Source of the DNA: JBCBKL01 sp963922565
GTDB lineage: Bacteria; Pseudomonadota; Alphaproteobacteria; Rhodobacterales; Rhodobacteraceae
Assembly: GCA_963922565.1 (NCBI GenBank)
Contig: CAWUIQ010000001.1
Location: forward strand, 84,779 to 148,778
Length of the DNA: 64,000 bases
Direction: 5' to 3'
The translations under genes and the position numbers were made by a program. Below are positions 24,440-33,899 of this stretch, piece by piece. The notes beneath the pieces were generated by a model. That model was not told the DNA's origin, did no database searches, and saw nothing but the letters and a program-made list of their open reading frames with translations. Each line of letters starts with the position of its first letter. Position 1 is the stretch's first letter.

Positions 24440-26227
24440 ATGAAGCCCGAAGACCTGCGATCGCGTAAGTGGTTCATGAACCCGGACGATCCGGAGATGA
24501 CCGCGCTTTATCTCGAGCGGTATCTGAATTACGGACTGACCCCCGACGAGTTGCAATCGGGCAAGCCCATCATCGCCATTGCCCAGACCGGCAGCGATCT
24601 CAGCCCCTGCAATCGCCACCACATCGAATTGGCCAAGCGGGTCCGGGACGGGATCGTGGCGGCGGGCGGCACCTGCATCGAGGTGCCGGTGCATCCGATC
24701 CAGGAAACCGGCAAGCGCCCGACTGCCATGCTGGATCGAAACCTTGCCTATCTGTCTTTGGTCGAGACCCTGTTCGGTTATCCGCTGGACGGCGTTGTCC
24801 TGACTATCGGCTGTGACAAGACCACGCCCGCGCTGTTGATGGCGGCGGCCACCGTCAATATTCCGGCGATCGCGCTCTCGGTCGGACCGATGCTGAATGG
24901 TTGGCATGACGGCAATCGCGCAGGCTCCGGTACCGTGATCTGGAAGGCCCGCGAGCGGATGGCTGCGGGCGAGATCGACGCGACCGAATTCATGAAGATC
25001 GCCGCCGCCGCCGCCCCGTCCGTGGGCTATTGCAACACGATGGGCACCGCCACGACGATGAATTCGCTGGCCGAGGCCCTGGGTATGCAATTGCCCGGCT
25101 CTGCCGCGATCCCGGCGCCCTATCGCGAACGTGGGCAGATGGCCTATGAGACGGGCCGCCGGATCGTCGAGATGGTTTGGGAGGATCTGCGCCCCTCCGA
25201 TATCATGACGCGGGAGGCGTTCGAGAATGCTGTCGTCATCAATTCGGCCATTGGCGGTTCGACCAACGCGCCGATCCACCTCAACGGGATTGCAAAGCAT
25301 CTGGGCGTCCCCCTCGACAATGATGACTGGCAGCGGCTGGGTCACCACGTTCCGCTCTTGGTCAACCTGCAACCAGCGGGTCAGTACCTGGGCGAAGACT
25401 ATCAGCGGGCGGGGGGCGTGCCGGCTGTTGTGGGTGAGTTGATTGCGGGTGGTCTGTTGCCCAACCCGGATGTGATCACCGCGAATGGCAAGTCGATAGG
25501 CGAGAACTGCGCCCCTTTCCGTTCTGAAAATGCCGATGTCATCATGAGCGTTGAGGATCCGCTGGTGGCCGAGGCGGGCTTCATCAATCTCAAGGGCAAT
25601 CTTTTTGACAGCGCGATCATGAAAACCAGCGTGATCAGCGCCGAATTCCGCGACCGCTACCTGTCGAACCCCGATGACCCCAATGCGTTCGAAGGCCGCG
25701 CCATCGTCTTTGACGGACCTGAGGACTACCACCGGCGCGTCGATGACCCGGCTGAGGGTATCGACGAACATTGTATCCTATTCATGCGTGGTGCGGGGCC
25801 CAAAGGGTATCCGGGCGGGGCCGAGGTGGTGAATATGCGGGCCCCAGCATACCTTCTGAAAAAGGGGATCGAGGCATTGCCCTGCGTCGGGGACGGGCGG
25901 CAATCGGGCACCTCGGGGTCGCCGTCGATTTTGAACGCCTCGCCCGAGGCCGCAGATGGTGGCGGGCTGGCGCTGTTGCAGACCGGCGACCGGGTGCGGA
26001 TCGACCTGAACACCTGCACCGCAAACATGCTGATCGACGACGATGAACTGACCAATCGCCGCGCAGCGTTGGAGGCCAAGGGCGGCTACGCTGCACCGGA
26101 AAGCCAATCGCCCTGGCAGGCGTTCTTCCGGGAGAAGGTGGGGCGTTTCGATCAGGGCATGACCCTGAGCGGGGCGGCTGAATTCCAAGATATTGCGCGG
26201 AAATACATGCCGCGCGACAATCACTGA
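24440..26227 (+). CDS. xylD: IlvD/Edd family dehydratase, D-xylonate dehydratase-like
   Basis: The 595-residue enzyme matches Caulobacter XylD in length and in many stretches: RSRKWFMNPDDPEMTALYLER at the start, GYPLDGVVLTIGCDKTTPA, PAPYRERGQMAYETGRRIV and GDGRQSGTSGSPSILNASPEAA. Cys57, Cys125 and Cys198 are the expected iron-sulfur cluster ligands. It dehydrates an aldonate such as D-xylonate to the 2-keto-3-deoxy acid. In this operon other aldonates (L-fuconate, L-arabonate, D-gluconate) are possible. The symbol reflects the closest family match. Confidence 0.82.
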   Translation: MKPEDLRSRKWFMNPDDPEMTALYLERYLNYGLTPDELQSGKPIIAIAQTGSDLSPCNRHHIELAKRVRDGIVAAGGTCIEVPVHPIQETGKRPTAMLDRNLAYLSLVETLFGYPLDGVVLTIGCDKTTPALLMAAATVNIPAIALSVGPMLNGWHDGNRAGSGTVIWKARERMAAGEIDATEFMKIAAAAAPSVGYCNTMGTATTMNSLAEALGMQLPGSAAIPAPYRERGQMAYETGRRIVEMVWEDLRPSDIMTREAFENAVVINSAIGGSTNAPIHLNGIAKHLGVPLDNDDWQRLGHHVPLLVNLQPAGQYLGEDYQRAGGVPAVVGELIAGGLLPNPDVITANGKSIGENCAPFRSENADVIMSVEDPLVAEAGFINLKGNLFDSAIMKTSVISAEFRDRYLSNPDDPNAFEGRAIVFDGPEDYHRRVDDPAEGIDEHCILFMRGAGPKGYPGGAEVVNMRAPAYLLKKGIEALPCVGDGRQSGTSGSPSILNASPEAADGGGLALLQTGDRVRIDLNTCTANMLIDDDELTNRRAALEAKGGYAAPESQSPWQAFFREKVGRFDQGMTLSGAAEFQDIARKYMPRDNH

Positions 26228-26236
26228 GAGGGACAT

Positions 26237-27082
26237 ATGAAACTGGTTCGCTACGGCGCGCCCGGCGCCGAAAAGCCGGGAATGATGGTTGAGGATACGC
26301 TGCGGGACCTGTCGGGCGTCATCTCCGATATCACGGGTGATACGCTGTCGGATGCTGCCCTTGAAAAGCTGCGCGCGCTTGATCCAGCAAGCTTGCCGGT
26401 GGTCGAAGGCAACCCACGCCTTGGCCCTTGCGTGGGCGACATCGGCAAGTTCCTTTGCATCGGTCTGAATTATTCCGATCATGCTGCAGAGACCGGCGCG
26501 GATATCCCCGAACATCCGATCCTGTTTTTCAAGGCAAATTCAGCCATTGTCGGGCCTCATGACGACGTGGTCATGCCGCGGGGTTCCACCCAAACGGATT
26601 GGGAAGTTGAGCTGGGCGTCGTCATCGGAAAGACGGCCAAGTATGTCAGCAGGGCCGATGCACTGGACCACGTCGCGGGATACTGCATCGTCAACGATGT
26701 GTCCGAACGCCATTTCCAGACCAAGCTGACGGGCCAATGGACCAAGGGCAAATCCTGCGACACGTTCGGCCCCACCGGCCCGTGGCTGGTCACGCGGGAC
26801 GAGGTGGCGGATCCGCAGGCGCTGGCCATGCATCTCGATGTGAACGGAAAGCGGATGCAGACCGGCAATACCGCCACCATGATCTTCACCGTGGCCGAGA
26901 TCATCGAACATCTGAGCCACCTCTTCACCCTGCATCCCGGTGACGTCATCAGCACGGGAACGCCGCCGGGCGTGGGCATGGGAATGAAACCCGATCCTGT
27001 CTACCTAAAGCCGGGCGACGTGATGGAGCTTGAGATCGAGGGTCTTGGCAAACAACGGCAGGAGGTCCGGCAAGATGCCTGA
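26237..27082 (+). CDS. FAH family hydrolase (2,4-diketo-3-deoxy sugar acid hydrolase-like)
   Basis: The 281-residue protein has a short N-terminal cap and the FAH core with KFLCIGLNYSDHAAE, LFFKANSAIVGPHD, WEVELGVVIGKTAKY (metal Glu residues), CDTFGPTGPW and GDVISTGTPPGVGMG. Members cleave C-C bonds of diketo acids. With the SDR upstream it fits the L-2,4-diketo-3-deoxyfuconate hydrolase step that yields pyruvate and a hydroxy acid. It starts 9 nt after the dehydratase and overlaps the next gene by 8 nt. Confidence 0.85.
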   Translation: MKLVRYGAPGAEKPGMMVEDTLRDLSGVISDITGDTLSDAALEKLRALDPASLPVVEGNPRLGPCVGDIGKFLCIGLNYSDHAAETGADIPEHPILFFKANSAIVGPHDDVVMPRGSTQTDWEVELGVVIGKTAKYVSRADALDHVAGYCIVNDVSERHFQTKLTGQWTKGKSCDTFGPTGPWLVTRDEVADPQALAMHLDVNGKRMQTGNTATMIFTVAEIIEHLSHLFTLHPGDVISTGTPPGVGMGMKPDPVYLKPGDVMELEIEGLGKQRQEVRQDA

Positions 27083-28013
27083 TCTGCTGCTCATCGGCGG
27101 TGCCACCGACACGATGATGAGCCGGTTGCAGGCCGCCTTCACTGTCCACAAATGGGCTGACCTCGACATGGAATGGCTGACGGGAAACGGCGCCAAGGTC
27201 ACCCATGTTGCGACCAACGGCCATGACGGGGTCAAGCCAGAGATCATGGCTGCGCTGCCCAACCTGAAACTGATCTCGTGCTACGGCGTCGGATATGATG
27301 CCATCAACGCGCAAGAGGCAGTGCGGCGCGGTATCATGGTCACCCATACGCCGAATGTGCTGAACGAAGAGGTCGCCACCACGGCCGTCTTGCTGATGCT
27401 TGCCTGCTACCGCGAGCTTTTGCGCGATGATGCCTATGTCCGGTCCGGCGAATGGGAGGCGAAGGGCAACGCGCCCCTTACCCGCTCGGCCGACAACCAG
27501 ACCGTAGGGATACTCGGTCTGGGCCGCATTGGGCAGGCCATTGCGGACAAGCTTGACCCCTGGGACCCGACGATCCTCTATCATACCCGCAGCCAAAAGG
27601 ACGTGCCTTACACCTACTGCGCCGACCTTGTGGAGATGGCCAAGGCGTCTGATGTGCTCATCTGCATCACCCCGGGTGGCGCAGGCACTCGGCATCTGGT
27701 GAATGCTGAGGTGCTGGAGGCGCTTGGGCCACAGGGCACGCTGATCAATGTCGCCCGGGGGTCGGTGGTGGATGAGGCTGCCCTGATTGATGCGCTTGGC
27801 TCTGGCAAACTCGGCTGGGCGGGACTTGATGTGTTCGAGGCCGAGCCGCACGTACCCGAAGCGCTGCGCAAAATGTCCAACGTGGTCCTGTTGCCTCATG
27901 TCGGCAGCGCGACGGTCGAAACCCGCGCAGCCATGGGCAAGCTGACGGTCGATAACCTGCTGCAACATCTTGAAGACGGCACGGTTCTGACGCCCGTGCC
28001 CGAGTGCCAGTGA
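27075..28013 (+). CDS. D-isomer-specific 2-hydroxyacid dehydrogenase
   Basis: The 312-residue protein has GLGRIGQAIADKL (NAD motif near 150), the catalytic Arg in NVARGSVVDEAALIDAL, Glu in DVFEAEP and His in LLPHVGSAT. It may interconvert glyoxylate/glycolate or a hydroxypyruvate-like product of the pathway. The ATG at 27075 follows CAGGAGGTCC and lies 8 nt inside the FAH gene, so the two are translationally coupled. Confidence 0.88.
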   Translation: MPDLLLIGGATDTMMSRLQAAFTVHKWADLDMEWLTGNGAKVTHVATNGHDGVKPEIMAALPNLKLISCYGVGYDAINAQEAVRRGIMVTHTPNVLNEEVATTAVLLMLACYRELLRDDAYVRSGEWEAKGNAPLTRSADNQTVGILGLGRIGQAIADKLDPWDPTILYHTRSQKDVPYTYCADLVEMAKASDVLICITPGGAGTRHLVNAEVLEALGPQGTLINVARGSVVDEAALIDALGSGKLGWAGLDVFEAEPHVPEALRKMSNVVLLPHVGSATVETRAAMGKLTVDNLLQHLEDGTVLTPVPECQ

Positions 28014-29104
28014 CGAAGATCACCAAAGTTGAGGCGCGGCTGTTCAACGTGCCCCTCGACGAGGTGCTGGTCGACGCCAAGCATGGTGATCACTCGCATT
28101 TTCACCTGATCACGGCGACGGTCACGCTCGAGGATGGGCGCAGCGGTACCGGTCATACCTATAACGGCGGGCGGGGCGGGCATGCGACCGCCAGCCTGAT
28201 CAAACATGACCTTGCGCCCCTTCTGATCGGGCAAGAGGCTGAGGATGTCGAAGGGCTCTATGATGCGATGCAGTGGCACATGCATTACGTGGGGCGGGGC
28301 GGTGTCCTCAGTTTTGCCATTTCGGCCGTCGATATCGCGCTGTGGGATCTGCGCTGTGTGGCAGCGGGCAAACCGCTCTGGCAGATGGCGGGCGGAGCAG
28401 GGCAAAGCTGCGACGCCTATGGCGGGGGGATCGATCTGGCCTTTCCCCAGCCGAAACTGCTGCGCAACATTCAGGGCTATCTCGATGCGGGGCTCGGCGG
28501 GGTCAAGATCAAGGTGGGACAGCCAACCGAGGCAGCTGACATCGAACGTATTCGGGCAGTCCGGGACCTGATCGGGCCTGACGCAGCCTTCATGATCGAT
28601 GCCAATTATTCGATGAGCCGGGAGCAGGCGATCTCGCTCGCGCAAGCGGTCAAAGACCAGAACCTGCTGTGGTTCGAAGAGCCGATCATCCCTGACGATT
28701 ATCCCGGCTATGCTGTGGTAGGGCGCGACGGGGGCGTCCCGGTCGCACAGGGTGAAAACCTGCACACGATCCATGAATTCGAGATGGCGCTTGATCAGGG
28801 AAACCTGGCCTTTGTCCAGCCGGATGCGTCGAATTGCGGCGGTGTGACAGGTTGGCTGCAAGTGGCTGAGCTCAGCCGCGAGCACGGCATCCCAGTCTGT
28901 TCGCACGGGATGCAGGAACTGCATGTCAGTCTTGTCTCGGCCCAGCCAAACCCCGGCTGGCTTGAGGTGCATTCTTTCCCCATCGACCGCTATACCGAAC
29001 GGCCCCTCGTGATCGAGAACAAGCGGGCGATCGCACCCAATGAACCGGGGATCGGTGTTCGGTTCGACTGGGACAGGCTGGCGCCCTTCGAAATCCCGGT
29101 CTGA
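28010..29104 (+). CDS. Enolase superfamily sugar-acid dehydratase (mandelate racemase subgroup)
   Basis: The 364-residue protein has the MR-subgroup residues: KxK at 166-168 (VKIKVG), metal ligands Asp197 (MIDAN), Glu223 (WFEEP), Glu249 (GEN) and His299 (CSHGMQE). Such enzymes dehydrate acid sugars (fuconate, rhamnonate, galactarate) or racemise. I chose GTG 28010, which makes a GTGA overlap; GTG 28004 is an alternative. The operon therefore carries two unrelated dehydratases, one IlvD and one enolase type, which suggests two epimeric substrates. Confidence 0.87.
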   Translation: MTKITKVEARLFNVPLDEVLVDAKHGDHSHFHLITATVTLEDGRSGTGHTYNGGRGGHATASLIKHDLAPLLIGQEAEDVEGLYDAMQWHMHYVGRGGVLSFAISAVDIALWDLRCVAAGKPLWQMAGGAGQSCDAYGGGIDLAFPQPKLLRNIQGYLDAGLGGVKIKVGQPTEAADIERIRAVRDLIGPDAAFMIDANYSMSREQAISLAQAVKDQNLLWFEEPIIPDDYPGYAVVGRDGGVPVAQGENLHTIHEFEMALDQGNLAFVQPDASNCGGVTGWLQVAELSREHGIPVCSHGMQELHVSLVSAQPNPGWLEVHSFPIDRYTERPLVIENKRAIAPNEPGIGVRFDWDRLAPFEIPV

Positions 29105-29691
29105 TGCTCGAATTCGCGGCGGCGGTCTTTTTCCTGATCATCACGCCGGGGCCGGGGGTGCTATCGACCGCCGGGGTCGGATCCGCCTATGGTTACCGGG
29201 CCGGGCTGGCCTATGTCGGCGGGCTCTTCGTGGGCAACAACCTCGTCTGCGCACTGGTTTTGTCGGGCGTTGCTGCCGCAGCGCTTGCAGTGCCCTGGCT
29301 GCGCACGGTCCTGCTGTTCGGATCGGTCGCCTATCTGCTCTGGCTCGCATCGCGTATCGCGTTTGCAGGCGCGCGGATCGGGTTTACCGAGCCAAAGGCA
29401 CCGCTCGGGTTCTGGAACGGCGTTGCATTGCAGCCGATCAACCCCAAAGCCTATGCGGTCAACGCCACGCTCTTTTCCGGCTTTGCATTCATGCCCGATG
29501 CGCTCCTGATCGAGAATGCGCTCAAATTGCTGATCCTCAACGCGATTTGGGTGCCGATCCACCTGTTTTGGTTGCGGGCTGGTGTCACGCTAAGGCGGCT
29601 CAACCTCGCGCCAAAAACCCAGCGATTGATCAATTTCGCCATGGCCGGTTCAATGCTGCTGGTTGTCGGTCTGGCGCTGATTTCGAGCTAG
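29104..29691 (+). CDS. LysE family exporter
   Basis: The 195-residue membrane protein has about five hydrophobic segments and the LysE/RhtB opening ITPGPGVLSTAGVGSAYGYRAGLAYVGG, plus the mid-protein ALQPINPKAYAVN. LysE proteins export amino acids or small hydrophilic metabolites. Its ATG overlaps the enolase stop (TGATG), so it closes the operon. A role in metabolite overflow export is inferred. Confidence 0.85.
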   Translation: MLEFAAAVFFLIITPGPGVLSTAGVGSAYGYRAGLAYVGGLFVGNNLVCALVLSGVAAAALAVPWLRTVLLFGSVAYLLWLASRIAFAGARIGFTEPKAPLGFWNGVALQPINPKAYAVNATLFSGFAFMPDALLIENALKLLILNAIWVPIHLFWLRAGVTLRRLNLAPKTQRLINFAMAGSMLLVVGLALISS

Positions 29692-29710
29692 GACCTAAGC
29701 CGCCTAGGTC
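29692..29710. terminator. Candidate stem-loop between convergent genes
   Basis: Arms GACCTA (29692-29697) and TAGGTC (29705-29710) enclose a 7-nt loop in the 17-bp gap between convergent stops. No T-run follows on either side, so it is only a weak bidirectional terminator candidate. Confidence 0.3.
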
Positions 29711-30443
29711 AGGAAGCGACGGTGCCCGCGCCCGTTTTCTCTCCGGGTCTCCGGGTGATGCCAAAGGCCTTCCGCGCCGTGACCAGCCGTAGATCCTCCG
29801 GGTCCATCCCGATGCTCAGGATGGTTTCGCGGTCGTAACGCGCTTTCGCGACATCCTGATCGTAGGCGGTGCCAAACAGCCGGTCGATCCAACCCATCCC
29901 GAAACTGACATGATAGGTGGCGTCGTGATCCTGGAAGTGATGGACCAGATGGCTTCGGGTGACGCGCTGACCGAACCACCCTTTGGGCACCTTCAGATGC
30001 GCCAGCGTATGGCAATATTCGTAGAATGCGAAAGCCGAGATCGACCCGACGAACAAGGCCACACAAGAAAGGCTTAGCGCCGGCAAAGCTCCGATCAGAG
30101 GCCAAAGAACCAGCGTGTGCCCCGCAACCGACAGCAAGGCAAAGCGGACAGGGAACCAGTGGTCATCGCCGGTAAAGAACTCCGGATCGGTCGGAAATTC
30201 ATGATGACCGATGTGAGAACGGTAGAGGGCGTTGAAAGTCGGTTGATCGTCCGGCGGCTCGCGATGATAGACGAACCGGTGCATCACGTATTCGACAAAG
30301 AACTGCAGCATGATCCCGTAGAGAAGGGCCAGCAGCATCCAAGGGCTGAATGCAAAGATCAGGATTGCAAAGCCACCCAGCCACAGCGGAAAGAGCCGTT
30401 GCAAACTGCCCATGGCCATCAAAACGCGCAGGGTTGGTATCAT
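29709..30443 (-). CDS. Fatty acid hydroxylase/sterol desaturase superfamily membrane protein
   Basis: The 244-residue protein has the di-iron His clusters HRFVYH, HIGHH, HTLAH and HLVHH spaced by hydrophobic segments, as in fatty acid hydroxylases. It likely hydroxylates a lipid in the membrane. I chose the ATG at 30443 because GGGAGG lies 9 nt upstream. An ATG 9 nt further upstream would touch the ribosome site directly. Not obviously linked to the neighbouring sugar operons. Confidence 0.82.
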   Translation of the reverse strand: MIPTLRVLMAMGSLQRLFPLWLGGFAILIFAFSPWMLLALLYGIMLQFFVEYVMHRFVYHREPPDDQPTFNALYRSHIGHHEFPTDPEFFTGDDHWFPVRFALLSVAGHTLVLWPLIGALPALSLSCVALFVGSISAFAFYEYCHTLAHLKVPKGWFGQRVTRSHLVHHFQDHDATYHVSFGMGWIDRLFGTAYDQDVAKARYDRETILSIGMDPEDLRLVTARKAFGITRRPGEKTGAGTVAS

Positions 30444-30541
30444 CGCTTGCATCCTCCCAGGTTACACAGCGGCGGGGATCTGGGCGTTAGTCAACGGTGA
30501 CGTCGCGTGGTGCCATCCACAACCACGGCATACTCATGCCT

Positions 30542-30964
30542 CTAAATGTATTGCGGAATGGGCTCTATGTCCGGTTTCACAAGCTCTGTTCGAGCCCGCT
30601 CGGAAAACAAGGTGTCGCGTCCGTAGTGGGTGAGCATAATATCCGTTTCGAGAAGACGATCATCGACTTCGATAAACTCATCAAAAGAGTTCGTCGAACC
30701 GGCTTTCATCATGAAATACCTGACCGCCTGTATCCAGGAATACGTGAGCGTCTCGTGGTATTTGGACTCAGGAACGCCATTCTTTTTCAAGAACTTCTTC
30801 AACGAATGCTTCATGGTTTCGTTGGCCGTTTCAGTAGGGTTTTCGCAAAGATAAATATAGGCAAGCCTCAGGTGCTCACGATGGCGAAACTCGGAGGGCG
30901 GGACCTCTCCGGCTTCAAAGCGAGCCCTGAATGCTGCGTCCTCACGAGACGGTTTGGCGCTCAT
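30542..30964 (-). CDS. Conserved hypothetical protein
   Basis: A 140-residue soluble, helix-rich protein with FRHREHLRLAYIYLCENP near residue 26 and SWIQAVRYFMM in the middle. The His-x3-His pattern recalls small uncharacterised proteobacterial families, but I do not recognise a function. TAGGAGAG lies 6 nt before the ATG, so it is probably a real gene. It has lower GC than its neighbours. Confidence 0.7.
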   Translation of the reverse strand: MSAKPSREDAAFRARFEAGEVPPSEFRHREHLRLAYIYLCENPTETANETMKHSLKKFLKKNGVPESKYHETLTYSWIQAVRYFMMKAGSTNSFDEFIEVDDRLLETDIMLTHYGRDTLFSERARTELVKPDIEPIPQYI

Positions 30965-31126
30965 GACACTCTCCTAACGGATCAGTCAGAATGAAGCGCC
31001 ACTTTAGCCGAAGCGAGGCCCGATTGCGAGCGTCAGCTTCGCCCACCGAGCCGGGCATCCGGCGTCTAGCGGTGCGCCCAAACGGTCGGTCCTTCAGCCC
31101 TTACCCTCGGATAAAGTCGCGGTGCA

Positions 31127-31903
31127 TCACCCCAACCGCCACACGAAGCCGCTAGCTCCGAATGCCTCGTACCGATCCCGCACCAGCGGGTCGTGGCCGG
31201 GGATGACGCGGCCAAACGCTCCGGCGAGCTGCTGGATCTGTTCGAATCCTTTCACCATATCCTCGCGATCGACGACGATGGGAAACAACAGCCCCCGCTC
31301 GAAATTCTCATAGTAATGCGCCGCATCCGAAGCGAGGCAGAGCGGCCCGCTTTCCGTCATCACCCGCACCGCTTGCAGGCCGCGCGAATGCCCCCCGATC
31401 TTGTGGACAGTCACACCCGGTGCGACCTCGTCCTCGCCATCGCAGAACTCCACCCGGCCTGAGTAGACGTGCTGCACCATCTCGCACACATGGTCTGCCG
31501 TGAAGGGATAGCGCAGATCTGGGTTGCACATGCAGGGGCCGGTTGCGAATGCCATTTCGGCAGCCTGCATGTGGAACCGGGCCGCCGGATACCGGTCGAG
31601 GCCGCCGGCGTGATCGTAGTGGAGGTGGGTGACGATGACCGTCTCGACCGTCTCAGCGTTGATGCCCAGTACCTCGAGCGACTTGGCCGGGTCGCGCAGG
31701 ATCGGGCGGCCCCGCCGCTCGGCCTCTGCCATGTCGTAGCCGGTATCCACGACGATGCGCTGTGATCCGTTGTCCAGAACCCAGACAAAGTAGTCCATGC
31801 CATGCGGGGCCGCCGGGTGATCGTCGTCAAGAAAGCTCTCGGCCCGTGTCCGGTCGTTCCGCTCTGCGTACTTCAAAGCATAGACGCGCCATGGTGCACT
31901 CAT
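31127..31903 (-). CDS. Metallo-beta-lactamase fold hydrolase (AHL lactonase-like)
   Basis: The 258-residue protein has the HxHxDH zinc motif in THLHYDHAGGL near 93, a distal His in IGGHSRGLQ, Asp in LASDAAHYYEN and His in PGHDPLV, the layout of N-acyl-homoserine lactonases. It may open lactones, either signal molecules or sugar lactones; the latter would fit a sugar-acid region. A 162-bp gap with no gene lies between its stop and the hypothetical gene downstream. Confidence 0.82.
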   Translation of the reverse strand: MSAPWRVYALKYAERNDRTRAESFLDDDHPAAPHGMDYFVWVLDNGSQRIVVDTGYDMAEAERRGRPILRDPAKSLEVLGINAETVETVIVTHLHYDHAGGLDRYPAARFHMQAAEMAFATGPCMCNPDLRYPFTADHVCEMVQHVYSGRVEFCDGEDEVAPGVTVHKIGGHSRGLQAVRVMTESGPLCLASDAAHYYENFERGLLFPIVVDREDMVKGFEQIQQLAGAFGRVIPGHDPLVRDRYEAFGASGFVWRLG

Positions 31904-32007
31904 CCTGTTCCCTCCATCGATGTCGGGGGTCAGGGTACACGCTCGCCCGTTTGACGGAACACTTTCCTGCCCCTAGCCTCGGTCTGGTACAAACTGGCGG
32001 GACAGAC
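31904..32007. promoter_or_regulatory. Divergent intergenic region
   Basis: About 104 bp lie between the lactonase-like gene (-) and the MocA gene (+). The plus-strand frame stays open upstream of 32008, but no start with a ribosome site was seen there. Promoters for both genes are expected here; none was clearly recognised. Confidence 0.4.
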
Positions 32008-33033
32008 ATGACACTCACGGTTGCGGTCATCGGGCTTGGGTATTTCAGCCAGTTCCACCTCGATGCTTGGAACAGGGCGCCCGCCGCCCATATCGTCGGG
32101 GTTTGTGACCGCGACAAAGCGCGGACCGAGGCGCAAGCGCAAGAATTTGACGTGCCGGGCTATACCGACCCCGAGACCCTGCTCGCCAATGCCGATCCGC
32201 AGATCATCGACATCGTAGCCCCACCACCCGCGCATGCAGACCTGATCCGCGCCTGCCTCAAACCCGGGCGGCTAATCATCTGTCAAAAGCCGTTCTGCAC
32301 GTCGATTGACGAGGCGCAGGACATCATCGATCTTGCCGACCAGCACGAGACACGCATCGTCATCCACGAAAACTTCCGGTTCCAACCGTGGTATCGGGAG
32401 ATGCATGGGTTTCTTGGCTCTGGTCGCATGGGGGCGCTTTATCAGGCCCGGTTCGATCTTCGGCCTGGAGACGGGCGGGGACCTGCCGCCTATCTCGACC
32501 GGCAACCGGCTTTTCAAAAGATGCCCCGCCTCCTGATCCACGAAACGGCCGTGCATTTCATCGATGTGTTCCGATGGCTCTTTGGTCCGATCGAAAGCGT
32601 CTATGCCGACCTGCGGCGGCTGAACCCGGTCATCGCCGGCGAGGATGCGGGGGTGATGCTGCTGCATCACGCCGGCGGGCCGACGACGACGTTCGATGGA
32701 AACCGCTTGTCCGATCATGTCGCTGACAACCTGCGGCATACAATGGGCGAATTCACGATCGAGGGCGAAGGCGGCAAGTTGACGCTCGACGGGAACGGGC
32801 GCATCCGGTTCCGGCCCTTCGGAGCAGACGAGGCCGAAACCCTGCTGATCACGCGGTCGGTCGATGATGCAACATTCGGTGGCGGATGTGTCGCGGCGCT
32901 GATCGACCATGTCATTGATGCGGTCGAACGGGGCGGTCCTCTCGAAAATGAAGCCCGCGACTATCTCGCCGTCATGCAGGTGAGCGAGGCCGCCTACCGA
33001 TCTGCCGCCGAAGGGCGAAGGATCGACCTTTAG
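32008..33033 (+). CDS. Gfo/Idh/MocA family oxidoreductase
   Basis: The 341-residue protein has VIGLGYFSQFHLDAW (NAD motif), QKPF in IICQKPFCTS in place of the usual EKP, IHENFRFQPWY and LIHETAVHFIDVFRWL in the catalytic region. The Glu-to-Gln change in the EKP motif is notable, although the catalytic Lys is kept. It converges with the isomerase gene, sharing TTAG in both stops. A sugar or sugar-acid substrate is likely. Confidence 0.85.
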   Translation: MTLTVAVIGLGYFSQFHLDAWNRAPAAHIVGVCDRDKARTEAQAQEFDVPGYTDPETLLANADPQIIDIVAPPPAHADLIRACLKPGRLIICQKPFCTSIDEAQDIIDLADQHETRIVIHENFRFQPWYREMHGFLGSGRMGALYQARFDLRPGDGRGPAAYLDRQPAFQKMPRLLIHETAVHFIDVFRWLFGPIESVYADLRRLNPVIAGEDAGVMLLHHAGGPTTTFDGNRLSDHVADNLRHTMGEFTIEGEGGKLTLDGNGRIRFRPFGADEAETLLITRSVDDATFGGGCVAALIDHVIDAVERGGPLENEARDYLAVMQVSEAAYRSAAEGRRIDL

Positions 33034-33899
33034 GCGTCGCCAAAAATCGACTTAAAAACGCCGATCCCCGACCGGAACCCGTCTTCGAAATTGCCATTGC
33101 CCGGGTGATAGACGCTCTCGAAACTGATGACGCCGTCATAGCCATCGGCGCGCAGGGCATCAGCCATAGGTTGGAACTGGTCGGCAAGTTGACCTTCGCC
33201 CATGCGTTTGACCTCGAGCGTCGCACGGGGCGTATCGACCTGCACGTCCTTGATGTGGATGTGACCCAGGTAACCGCCTCGCACCTCGTCATAGCCATCG
33301 GGCCAGGCGCGTTCGTGGCACCAGCAATTGTTGGCGGGGTCCCAAAGCACCTTCAGGGCATCCTTGGCATCCAGAGCGTCGATCAGCTTTCGGGCGGTGT
33401 AGTTGGAATTGACCATGGTGCCGTTGCCGGTCTCAACAACGAGGGTGACGCCTTCGGCCCGGGCCAGCTCGACCGCCGGAGCGATCATCGGCGGCATCGT
33501 GTCCCACGCGCCCTTGGCGACATTCCAGACCTCGGCACCGCCTTTGCCCCAAAGGATCTGTTCTTTCTTCTGGGTCATGATGCGGACCAGCGGGCTGCCA
33601 ACGACATGGGCCATCTCGATCACGCGCTTCAGGGCGTCCATGTGCTGGGTATGCAGGGCGTCGCCAGGGCGGTTGGCTGTGCTCATGCCGGCAAAGATAT
33701 GGCGGCTCAGACACGATACCGGTTTACCCCGATCGCGCAACAAGGTGTCGATTTCGGCGATCTCCTGCGCTGAGTGATCGCCGACTTCAGTGTCGCCCAC
33801 GAATTGCAGTTCGGCATAATCCAGTCCGAACTCGTCCATCACATCGACAGCATGAGCCAGATCGCGGCTGATGCCGTCGCAAATAACTCCGAGCTTCAT
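33030..33899 (-). CDS. Sugar phosphate isomerase/epimerase family protein
   Basis: The 289-residue TIM-barrel protein has GVICDGISRDLAHA, LDYAELQF, VVETGNGTMVNS, LKVLWDPANNCWCHE, GHIHIKDVQ and GVISFESVYHPGNG, which line the metal site of xylose isomerase-like epimerases. It may be a ketose 3-epimerase or an isomerase of a sugar acid. It is translationally coupled to the dehydrogenase gene (ATGA overlap at 33896-33899). A longer open frame upstream lies inside that gene and was not used. Confidence 0.85.
   Translation of the reverse strand: MKLGVICDGISRDLAHAVDVMDEFGLDYAELQFVGDTEVGDHSAQEIAEIDTLLRDRGKPVSCLSRHIFAGMSTANRPGDALHTQHMDALKRVIEMAHVVGSPLVRIMTQKKEQILWGKGGAEVWNVAKGAWDTMPPMIAPAVELARAEGVTLVVETGNGTMVNSNYTARKLIDALDAKDALKVLWDPANNCWCHERAWPDGYDEVRGGYLGHIHIKDVQVDTPRATLEVKRMGEGQLADQFQPMADALRADGYDGVISFESVYHPGNGNFEDGFRSGIGVFKSIFGDA

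Noticed and set aside
23573..25771. A 732-codon open frame on the - strand
   Set aside because: It lies opposite the SDR and XylD-like genes, is rich in His/Arg/Asp as mirror frames of GC-rich genes are, and has no domain.
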